Shown here: positions 1 through 6,749 of the stretch, in pieces
How the letters are laid out: each line of letters opens with the position of its first letter
Position numbering within the stretch: the stretch's first letter is position 1
Origin: JAAZBV01 sp964460435
Lineage (GTDB): Bacteria; Desulfobacterota; DSM-4660; Desulfatiglandales; HGW-15
Length of the DNA: 14,058 bases
Direction: 5' to 3'
Assembly: GCA_964460435.1 (NCBI GenBank)
Contig: CAYWRH010000116.1
Location: forward strand, 1-14,058
The notes under the pieces: generated by a model
Databases searched by the model: none
The model's input: the letters and a program-made list of their open reading frames with translations, nothing else
Told to the model about the DNA's origin: nothing
Translations under genes and position numbers: made by a program

Positions 1-12
1 TATGGGTAAAAT

Positions 13-852
13 TTATTTGCGGGATGCCTGGGATATGAGACTTTTTGATTTAAAATATGCCAGGGGATCATAATATGTCATGCCTTCAGGCAGTGAGAGG
101 ATATGATAGTTGAGTGCGGCTATATATTTTTTTATGGTGATGTTTGAATCGGCAAGAAATTTATTTATCTCTGCCTCACTCAAATCCCTGTTAAAGCGGA
201 CCACCATCTCATTCATTACTATGCGGGAATTAATTGATTCTTTGTCTGATGTGTCCTTTTCCGCTGAAGAATAACCTGCTCCTTTCTGCGGGGTTTGTAT
301 CTCCTCCTTTTTCTGCTTGTCAGATATACCGGATAAATTGGGGTTAATCACTTCATTAACCACCCTGTCAGGCCCTTCAGGTGATGATGGGACAACATGC
401 ACCTCTGATAAAGATATTGTGCCCTTTTCATCCCTTTTATAAACCAGCCCTCTGCTTCCAGCCAGTGCTTTAATGCCATCCTCAAGTGGGATGCCTTTCC
501 AGTCAATGGTCACAAGCCTTGTCCGAATTGCAGGGCTTATAATAATCTTGACGCCGCTCCTGTTGCCTATCTCTTGCAGCAGGGGGCCCAGCGGGCTATC
601 CTTTGCAATGAGGGTTATCCGGCCCTCAGCAATATTAAGAAAAAACCTTCCTGAGGATTGCCCTGTACTTAGCTTATCATCAGATCGCCTTGATGTTACC
701 CCGGATGCATTTAACTGCACCAGGGAAAGGGCAAGAAATAATGGGACTATAAAGGCAAAAAATATCTTGTTCTGTTCGCTAATCCTTTTTAATACCGGCT
801 TTATCATACGCTTAAATAATTTACTCCACCCGATTTTTGGTCTATTGAGCAT
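13..852 (-). CDS. Membrane-anchored protein with STN-like module and subtilase-propeptide-like C-terminus
   Basis: 279 residues, complete (stop TAA at 13-15). A basic N-terminus is followed by one hydrophobic segment (about residues 31-47, FFAFIVPLFLALSLVQL), either an uncleaved anchor or a long signal peptide, so the rest is probably periplasmic. Residues 71-150 read like an STN (secretin/TonB short N-terminal) module: a strand, then LLQEIGNRSGVKIIISPAIR, a short strand at VTIDWKG, and 'IPLEDGIKAL' followed by a YKRDEKGTISL hairpin. A low-complexity charged linker (about 160-210) leads to residues 215-275, 'MVVRFNRDLSEAEINKFLAD...LNYHILSLPEG', which resembles the propeptide/inhibitor fold that precedes S8 peptidases. 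No protease domain follows. The start is uncertain: neither Met1 nor Met16 (805-807) has a well-placed Shine-Dalgarno, although GGAG lies about 16 nt before Met16. It is the second gene of a likely leftward pair, 51 bp after its neighbour. Domain calls are by eye. Confidence 0.72.
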   Translation of the reverse strand: MLNRPKIGWSKLFKRMIKPVLKRISEQNKIFFAFIVPLFLALSLVQLNASGVTSRRSDDKLSTGQSSGRFFLNIAEGRITLIAKDSPLGPLLQEIGNRSGVKIIISPAIRTRLVTIDWKGIPLEDGIKALAGSRGLVYKRDEKGTISLSEVHVVPSSPEGPDRVVNEVINPNLSGISDKQKKEEIQTPQKGAGYSSAEKDTSDKESINSRIVMNEMVVRFNRDLSEAEINKFLADSNITIKKYIAALNYHILSLPEGMTYYDPLAYFKSKSLISQASRK

Positions 853-903
853 TATCGGTATCAGGGGCTGAAACCTTGAGTTAATTATTGGTCATTTAAT
901 ATT

Positions 904-1434
904 CTAAATAATGAGTGATTTCAGCAAATTAATAACCGCATCCTTATGGCTGACAAGCAGAAAAAGCGCCCTTTTCCCAGGGCCAAAGAGTGCCTCCCCG
1001 AGCTCAAATGAGGTCACATCAAGCTCAATTGCCATAACCCTGGGTTTATTCCTCTCAATTACCCTTTTTATCTGCCTGTAGAACCTGTGGCTCCCATCAT
1101 TTGCCGCAACAATCAGCCTGGATATACGCTCAGTCCTCCTGCTGCCTGTTTTCATATCAGCAGACAAAATGCCTGTTCTTTCCGCATCAAGTATCTTTTC
1201 CGCCGCCTCCATACCGCGTATTAAACTGCCTCTCCTCCTTGCGCTAAACAGGGCCTCTATAATATGGGAAGAAAACTGAAATAGAGGAAGATTATACCCG
1301 CTCCCCGGTGTTACAGGCCTAAGGTTGCTGTGGAGGATACCTGCAATTTTTGCACCCTCAGGCGTGCCCTCAAGTATTTTAGGGAGCATCAGGCCCTGGA
1401 GCCCTGATTGTATATCCATAATATTTTTATCCAT
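904..1434 (-). CDS. Hypothetical protein, 176 residues, family not recognised
   Basis: I do not recognise this family. The protein is soluble-looking, with no signal peptide or membrane segment. The middle (about residues 60-125) is rich in Arg/Lys and predicted helix, including 'ALFSARRRGSLIRGMEAAEK' and 'FYRQIKRVIERNKPR'. It is followed by an apparent alternation of strand and helix (RVMAIELDVTSF, then KRALFLLVSHKDAVINLLKS) that could be a small alpha/beta element. Met1 (1432-1434) is chosen as start; Met6 is the other candidate, and neither has a good Shine-Dalgarno. Codon use looks like the neighbours, and a second minus-strand gene follows 51 bp downstream, which supports a real leftward transcription unit. 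Function unknown. Confidence 0.7.
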   Translation of the reverse strand: MDKNIMDIQSGLQGLMLPKILEGTPEGAKIAGILHSNLRPVTPGSGYNLPLFQFSSHIIEALFSARRRGSLIRGMEAAEKILDAERTGILSADMKTGSRRTERISRLIVAANDGSHRFYRQIKRVIERNKPRVMAIELDVTSFELGEALFGPGKRALFLLVSHKDAVINLLKSLII

Positions 1435-1479
1435 AGGATTTCTCGAATTTTTAAGGCACAGCTTATTGCATAATAGGTT

Positions 1480-1509
1480 TATATAGTATAAAGATCACCT
1501 TCCTGACAA
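1480..1509 (-). promoter_or_regulatory. Candidate sigma-70-type promoter for the leftward pair
   Basis: On the minus strand, TTGTCA (1504-1509) and TATATA (1480-1485) are separated by 18 bp, about 45 bp upstream of the 1434 start. The region is AT-rich and lies between divergent genes, so a chance match is possible. Confidence 0.33.
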
Positions 1510-1526
1510 AATAAAATATTTAATCC

Positions 1527-1535
1527 TGTTAAAAT
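1527..1535 (+). promoter_or_regulatory. Candidate extended -10 element for the SNF2 gene
   Basis: TGtTAAAAT (1527-1535) has the TGN extension plus a TAAAAT hexamer and sits 17 bp before the ATG at 1553. A CTGACA hexamer at 1503-1508 is 21 bp upstream, too far for a normal -35. If this promoter is used, the leader is very short (about 10 nt), which fits the weak Shine-Dalgarno. Low confidence. Confidence 0.25.
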
Positions 1536-1552
1536 TTACAGACGGTAATTAT

Positions 1553-4489
1553 ATGGCTCAAAAAAAGAGTACAAAACCTGATATAGCAGCCCTTCTCAAA
1601 AGGTGTGAATTACATAGAAAGGCAATTGCCCTGATGCCTGACCCCTCTGACAAAAGGCCGGGTGTTGCCTACCTGATGTACAAAGAATACAGCACCACAA
1701 GTGAACTGACCTGCACCTGCAGGGTATCAAAGAAGGACGCATGCGACCATATACTCTCCCTGAAAAAGGCATATGGGACATTCAATAAAGGCAAGCAATT
1801 TGATGATACATTCAGGACAGGCATATGGTATCAGATCGCCTCTATACTAATGGATGGCAAGGCCATTTCACTTAAGAACATCTCATTAAAAAGGGTCTCC
1901 GGGAAATCAGGCGATATAATCATTGCAACAGATAAAGATAAAAATGAGCTGATGCGCTATTTTGCCCACAACGATGATGCTGACCGGTTTATTGAGCGCT
2001 GTATCAGCATTCCAGAGAAAAAGGGTGAGGCTGTTGCCCCCACAAGGTTTGATATTTTAAGCAGGTTGTATAAAGTCACCATGACCATGAATGAACGGAT
2101 CATGGGTGAAAGCGGTTTCAAGACAAGGGGGCAGCTCCTGGAAGAGGGTTTCTGGTACCGTATGGCATATCATGCATGGAGGGAACTTGGTAATATGGAT
2201 TTTTCCCTGACACCTGCAATAGATAAAAAAACAGGGGCCTTTACTGTTACCTGTAAAAACAGCGAAGATATATCTATTATGAGTTTCAGTGTCCCCAGGA
2301 AGGTGGTTAAAAAACTGCTTACCACATTCAGCCAGCTTTTACCCAACCAGAATGCCATGCCAATAACGCCTGTGCCCCTCAAATCCATATTCAATATAGA
2401 CATCAACACAGAGCTTGATCTTGAGGTGCGCCCTGTTATTGAGGTGATACAGAAGAATGGTGAGCGGAGCCTCTTTAAAAGGGATGACCTTGAGAGGTTT
2501 ACATACGGGGACCTCATGTATATACCTGAACTGGGTATAATGACCGAGCTTGAGACACCCGGCAGGGAGCGAAAGTTCAGGGCGCCTGTAAAGATGGTGC
2601 TCAAAAAATCACAGATACCGGAATTCCTGGATGAATACGGGGATGAACTCCTGAATGAATCCAATATAGTCTCGGAAAGGGTTCGGGCAATCAAAATAAT
2701 CAGGGACTATGAAAGGATTGAGGTGGAGCCCTCTGCAATAGACCGTGACTGGTGCTGGCTTTCCATAAAATACCGCTTTGGCGACAGCGATATATCCCTT
2801 AATGATATCCTGAGGGCAGCAAGGGAGGGGCACAGGTACATCGGCACAGAAAAGGGATGGATAGATACAGATGCGAGTGAGATCAAAAGGGTGGCCGATT
2901 ATTTTATGGATTTTGAACAGGACGGCACAAAGGCCCTTAAACTCTCCCGCATGGATCTGCTCAGGCTCAACTTTACCGGAAGGAACATCACTGTTACAGG
3001 TGATAACAGTGAAACAGCAGAGATTGTAAAAAGGATAATGGAGCTCAAACCATCACGGCCATTTGAGGCCCCTAATGGCCTTAAATCCGGGCTCAGACAA
3101 TACCAGATGATAGGTGCGGAGTGGCTCTTTTACCTTTATGAAAACCGGTTCGGGGGGCTTTTGTGTGATGACATGGGCCTTGGCAAGACCCACCAGATCA
3201 TGGCCTTCCTGCTGGGCTTGCGGGAGCAGTATGGCGTAACCGCACCATTTCTGGTTGTGTGCCCCACTACAGTGCTCAGCCACTGGGAGACAAAGGTTAA
3301 TGCGCATGCGCCATCTTTAAGGGAGGTGATCTATCATGGAAGCGACCGGGACATTGATTCTGCCCTCAGGGAAAAGGATCTAATACTCACATCATATGGC
3401 GTTTTGGCAAGGGATATAGAAAAACTTAAAAAGATACCTTTCTCAGTGGCGGTATTTGATGAGATACAGCACATAAAAAATCCTGAGACCCTGGCCTATA
3501 AGGCTGCATCAGGGGTCATTGCCAATATGAAGGTTGGTTTGACAGGCACCCCCATAGAAAACAGGCTTGAGGAGTTAAAGGCGCTGTTTGACATTGCAGT
3601 GCCGGGATACTTAGGATCAGACACTGTTTTCCATACCAGATACATTGCCCCGATAGAGGAGCGCAGGGATAAAAAGGTTCAGGAAGATCTCGCAAGGGTG
3701 ATATCACCATTTACACTACGCCGCATGAAAAAGAGCGTGCTGGATGAACTTCCAGATAAAATTGAGGATATCCTGAGCTGCACCCTAAGCAATCATCAGG
3801 TTAAGCTTTACAGGGATGCTGTCAATTCAAGGGGAGCGGGTCTGCTCTCATCGCTTGAAAACAGGGAAGAGCCTGTGCCCTACATGCACATTTTTGCCCT
3901 TCTTAATCTACTGAAACAGGTATGCAACCACCCGGCCCTTGTTGAAAAGGCCCCTGAAAAATATGAGGAGTATGAATCTGGTAAATGGGAGTTGTTCAAG
4001 GAGATACTTGGCGAGGCCATAGAAAATGGCAACAAGGTGGTGGTATACAGCCAGTACCTCGACATGATAGATATAATTGAAAGGTATCTCACAAAGGAGG
4101 GTATCGGCCATGTGGCGCTTACCGGCAAGAGCAGGAAAAGGGGAGATTTAGTAAAGAGCTTTGCCGATGACCCTGATTGCAGGGTCTTTATCGGCAGCCT
4201 CAAGGCCGGCGGTGTTGGCATAGACCTTATTGCTGCCTCTGTGGTAATACATTATGACAGGTGGTGGAATGCTGCAAAGGAGGATCAGGCAACAGACCGG
4301 GTGCACAGGATAGGCCAGAAGCGCGGGGTGCAGGTGTTCAAGCTTGTAACAGAGGGTACACTTGAGGAAAAGATTTCTGCAATAATAGGCAGAAAAAAAG
4401 ACCTTATGGAGAGCATAATAAAAGAGGATGACCCTGGCCTTCTAAAGGGCTTTTCAAGGGAAGAGCTCATGGAGCTAATCAGATTTTAG
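1553..4489 (+). CDS. SNF2-family ATPase (DEAD/DEAH helicase superfamily) with N-terminal SWIM zinc finger
   Basis: 978 residues. The N-terminus carries a SWIM zinc finger, CxC-x7-CxH (Cys54, Cys56, Cys64, His66), a module linked to DNA or protein binding. About 440 residues follow that resemble the bacterial SNF2-associated region. The ATPase core has all expected motifs: Q-like LRQYQ (514-518), Walker A DMGLGKT (540-546), Walker B DEIQH (636-640), motif III LTGTP (663-667), then the C-terminal helicase lobe (about 828-930) with QATDRVHRIGQ (912-922). This is an ATP-driven double-stranded DNA translocase of the Swi2/Snf2 type, acting in the cytoplasm; the remodelled target is unknown. Length and motif order are normal for the family, with no frameshift. 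It is not RapA by architecture. The ATG at 1553 has only a weak Shine-Dalgarno (GACGG). The next gene starts 29 bp after the stop and may be co-transcribed. Confidence 0.95.
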   Translation: MAQKKSTKPDIAALLKRCELHRKAIALMPDPSDKRPGVAYLMYKEYSTTSELTCTCRVSKKDACDHILSLKKAYGTFNKGKQFDDTFRTGIWYQIASILMDGKAISLKNISLKRVSGKSGDIIIATDKDKNELMRYFAHNDDADRFIERCISIPEKKGEAVAPTRFDILSRLYKVTMTMNERIMGESGFKTRGQLLEEGFWYRMAYHAWRELGNMDFSLTPAIDKKTGAFTVTCKNSEDISIMSFSVPRKVVKKLLTTFSQLLPNQNAMPITPVPLKSIFNIDINTELDLEVRPVIEVIQKNGERSLFKRDDLERFTYGDLMYIPELGIMTELETPGRERKFRAPVKMVLKKSQIPEFLDEYGDELLNESNIVSERVRAIKIIRDYERIEVEPSAIDRDWCWLSIKYRFGDSDISLNDILRAAREGHRYIGTEKGWIDTDASEIKRVADYFMDFEQDGTKALKLSRMDLLRLNFTGRNITVTGDNSETAEIVKRIMELKPSRPFEAPNGLKSGLRQYQMIGAEWLFYLYENRFGGLLCDDMGLGKTHQIMAFLLGLREQYGVTAPFLVVCPTTVLSHWETKVNAHAPSLREVIYHGSDRDIDSALREKDLILTSYGVLARDIEKLKKIPFSVAVFDEIQHIKNPETLAYKAASGVIANMKVGLTGTPIENRLEELKALFDIAVPGYLGSDTVFHTRYIAPIEERRDKKVQEDLARVISPFTLRRMKKSVLDELPDKIEDILSCTLSNHQVKLYRDAVNSRGAGLLSSLENREEPVPYMHIFALLNLLKQVCNHPALVEKAPEKYEEYESGKWELFKEILGEAIENGNKVVVYSQYLDMIDIIERYLTKEGIGHVALTGKSRKRGDLVKSFADDPDCRVFIGSLKAGGVGIDLIAASVVIHYDRWWNAAKEDQATDRVHRIGQKRGVQVFKLVTEGTLEEKISAIIGRKKDLMESIIKEDDPGLLKGFSREELMELIRF

Positions 4490-4518
4490 GGATATCATTT
4501 TTATACAAGGATAAAGGA

Positions 4519-5775
4519 ATGGAGATCAATAGAGCTTACAGGGCATATGTGAGAAAAATTTGGATTTTGCTCATATTGATGAGCTTTTTACTGACCAATA
4601 TAAAGGCTCATGGGCAAAATGAACATGCCCGAACCATACTGGAAGATAAAATGTTTTCTTTTATTAGCTATCTGAAAGATGATCCCGCGATATCAGGAAA
4701 AATAATCAATGACCCTGCGCTCATGAACCTTGCTCATCAACAAAAGGCACGTATAGAAACCGCCCTTAAGCATTGCAATGATGCAGGCTGTTACGCTGAT
4801 GCCCTGAAGTGGACTCAGGATGAAATAACTGTTATTGAGAATGAGCTTATAAAACTCTCCGGGCAGGATAAATCATTCAGGTCCCTAATCAAAAAACTCA
4901 GGGACAGAGGGTCATATAATCTGTATGCCTCATACAATGACCCTGAATATATAAGGGCTGTATGGAATAATGTAGCAGAGGGGGTCTCCCATATCCTTGA
5001 TGTCTACATAAAGGGCAAACAGCCATTTTATGCTTTAACAGATTCCATCTCATTTAAGCCTGATGATAAAGAATTCCTTGAAGAGGTAAAAGGCATGCTT
5101 CTTGAGGAGCTAAAGGGGATGGAAGAAAAGGGTTTTTTTGAGGCGCCTGTAAATATGGCCATAAATGGCCTGATCCTGAACAGACGGGATGAGGCGGCCC
5201 GTTATGAGCCCCTGGATAAAGGCATTAATAAAAGCGCCTTTCTAAATATCAAAAATGTAAAATGGGAGGATTACCCCTACAGTCTGATACTTGTACCCGG
5301 AAAGGGGCCTGAAAAGGAGGGCATTGTTATTGACCCGCAGGGGATTATCAGGTGCCGAATGGCAGCAGAGTATTTTAAAAAGGGGGCGGCCCCCTTTATT
5401 GTTGTCTCCGGCGGCCATGTAAATCCGAGTCAGACCCCCTATTGCGAGGCAATAGAGATGAAGAAATACCTTGTAAAGGAGCTTTTGATCCCGGAGGATG
5501 TGATATTTGTAGAGCCCCATGCACGCCATACCACAACCAATATGCGTAACACCGCCCGCCTGATCTACCGCTTTAATATGCCATCAGACAAAAAGGTCGT
5601 TATTATTACTGACCCGGGGCAGAACGGCTTTATAGAAAAGATGGAAAAGCGGTTCATGATGGAGCTTGGTTATGTGCCTTACCGGGCGCTTAAAAAACTG
5701 AGCGAGAATACAACCGGGTACCTGCCTGACAGAAATGCCCTTCAGTGCAATCCAAAAGACCCGCTTGATCCGTAA
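4519..5775 (+). CDS. Secreted YdcF/ElyC-SanA family protein (DUF218) with helical N-terminal extension
   Basis: 418 residues. A signal peptide or anchor occupies residues 1-32 (basic start, then IWILLILMSFLLTNI, possible cleavage near AHG-Q). Residues 33-250 are a mostly helical extension that I do not recognise, with a possible disulfide pair Cys86/Cys91. Residues 255-400 are the DUF218 domain: strand LILVPGKG, 'RCRMAAEYFKKGAAPFIVVSGG' split around residues 278-299, an acidic 'CEAIEMKKYL', then VEPHARHTTTNMRNTARL, where the family usually has E-x-x-A-x-x-T-x-x-N. Members act at the envelope, some with roles in peptidoglycan or barrier integrity, but the reaction is not settled. The start is well supported: AAGGA at 4507-4511, 7 nt before the ATG. 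It lies 29 bp after the SNF2 gene. Its stop is 1 bp from the stop of the convergent AraC gene. Confidence 0.85.
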   Translation: MEINRAYRAYVRKIWILLILMSFLLTNIKAHGQNEHARTILEDKMFSFISYLKDDPAISGKIINDPALMNLAHQQKARIETALKHCNDAGCYADALKWTQDEITVIENELIKLSGQDKSFRSLIKKLRDRGSYNLYASYNDPEYIRAVWNNVAEGVSHILDVYIKGKQPFYALTDSISFKPDDKEFLEEVKGMLLEELKGMEEKGFFEAPVNMAINGLILNRRDEAARYEPLDKGINKSAFLNIKNVKWEDYPYSLILVPGKGPEKEGIVIDPQGIIRCRMAAEYFKKGAAPFIVVSGGHVNPSQTPYCEAIEMKKYLVKELLIPEDVIFVEPHARHTTTNMRNTARLIYRFNMPSDKKVVIITDPGQNGFIEKMEKRFMMELGYVPYRALKKLSENTTGYLPDRNALQCNPKDPLDP

Positions 5776-5776
5776 T

Positions 5777-6649
5777 TCAGGGTTTCAGCCTCTTCCTGAA
5801 ATCTGTGGGGCTCCTTAATGTGACCCTGTGAAAGGTTCTGCTGAAACTGTAGATGGAACCAAATCCGCATTTTTCCGCTATCCTTGAAACCGGAAGATCA
5901 GAGTTATGGAGCAGAGCGCATGCCCTCTGAATACGGCTCCTTCTGATGAATTCGCCAAGGCTTATATTTACTGCATCCCTGAACCTTGTCCTGAGACGGC
6001 TCTGGGATATGGCGACAGCCTCTGCAAGAACAGAGATGTTGATAGGCTTTTCAATATTGCTGTAGACATAATTCATAACCCGCTGGATAAACTGGCGATC
6101 AGGATGATCCGGAAGAGCCTTTAAGCTCAACCCTCTGACAGCCGTTTGTTGTCTCTTTAAAAGACTGATTAGCAGTAATGCCAGTTCTGGAGGGGCCTCT
6201 GAACCGTCCGAATTTTTCTTTTCATGCCATGCGCTGAACAGCTTTATAAGGTTTGAAAGCCTTTTAAGCTCAAATTTATTAAAGGTAAACGGGATACCCT
6301 TCAAGGGTTGTAATACGGCAGCATCTGTGAGCTCAAAGGTGGTAAAAAGCCAGCTTACATTTTCAGGGTTGCTGAACCGCGTGTAATAGTGGCTCTGGTA
6401 GGGAAAGATCAGAAGCCCCTGACCGGGCTTAAGCGGCAGCAGGTCACCCTCTACAATCACATGGCCCGGCTCCCTTATAACAGATATCAGGACAAAGCGG
6501 TGGTGTATTTCCTTTTCGGTTTCCAGCTGCCTTGCCCTGTGAAACTGGAGGATATTCACAGGAAATAGTGTAAGGGCGGTAGTGATACCTGCAAAATAGC
6601 TTTCAGGCTCATTAAATTTTTTTAGAAGTTCCTGTATCTCTCTATCCAT
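5777..6649 (-). CDS. AraC-family transcriptional regulator
   Basis: 290 residues, the usual AraC-family size. The N-terminal part (about 20-110) looks like a cupin-type sensor domain, including 'EGDLLPLKPGQGLLIFPYQS' in the usual position of the sugar-binding barrel. The C-terminus (about 188-290) holds the two helix-turn-helix motifs: INISVLAEAVAISQSRLRTR (from 203) and LPVSRIAEKCGFGSIYSFSR (from 252). The family signature end SPTDFRKR is at 280-287. It is divergent from the amino-sugar operon starting at 6750, with 100 bp between the starts, so it is probably the local regulator, sensing a sugar or sugar-phosphate (inference). No good Shine-Dalgarno is visible before the ATG at 6647-6649, and the next Met (193) is far too internal. 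Confidence 0.95.
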   Translation of the reverse strand: MDREIQELLKKFNEPESYFAGITTALTLFPVNILQFHRARQLETEKEIHHRFVLISVIREPGHVIVEGDLLPLKPGQGLLIFPYQSHYYTRFSNPENVSWLFTTFELTDAAVLQPLKGIPFTFNKFELKRLSNLIKLFSAWHEKKNSDGSEAPPELALLLISLLKRQQTAVRGLSLKALPDHPDRQFIQRVMNYVYSNIEKPINISVLAEAVAISQSRLRTRFRDAVNISLGEFIRRSRIQRACALLHNSDLPVSRIAEKCGFGSIYSFSRTFHRVTLRSPTDFRKRLKP

Positions 6650-6675
6650 AGCAAAAAGTCGAATATGTTAAAAAA

Positions 6676-6708
6676 TTGATCTGTTCCGCTATTGTTTAGC
6701 AAAATCAA
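6676..6708. promoter_or_regulatory. Possible operator: inverted TTGAT/ATCAA in the divergent intergenic region
   Basis: TTGAT (6676-6680) and ATCAA (6704-6708) form a spaced inverted repeat between the AraC gene and the operon, overlapping the candidate -35 of the latter. AraC proteins more often bind direct repeats, so this is only a candidate site. Confidence 0.22.
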
Positions 6709-6720
6709 CTCATTTATATT
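6692..6720 (+). promoter_or_regulatory. Candidate promoter of the amino-sugar operon
   Basis: TTGTTT (6692-6697), a 17-bp spacer, then TATATT (6715-6720, 5 of 6 to consensus), placing the transcript start near 6727, about 23 nt before the ATG at 6750. A weak -35 is typical of an activator-dependent promoter and fits the adjacent AraC gene. Confidence 0.4.
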
Positions 6721-6749
6721 CTCTTTAGGGATATTTTAAAAGAGATAAA

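Noticed and set aside
473..871. Plus-strand open frame of 132 codons opposite the STN-like gene
   Set aside because: It mirrors the minus-strand gene, has no recognisable domain and no ribosome site, and its apparent hydrophobic run is the complement of the real coding sequence.
2170..2694. Minus-strand open frame of 174 codons inside the SNF2 gene
   Set aside because: Serine-rich antisense shadow of a conserved gene.
1553..4489. Possibility that the SNF2 gene is part of a phage-defence island
   Set aside because: No adjacent nuclease, methyltransferase, protease or other defence-type effector; the neighbours are envelope and metabolic genes.
5776..5800. TTCAGG/CCTGAA inverted repeat at the convergent gene ends, considered as a bidirectional terminator
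   Set aside because: Only 6 bp with a 13-nt loop, no T-tract, and mostly inside the AraC coding region.
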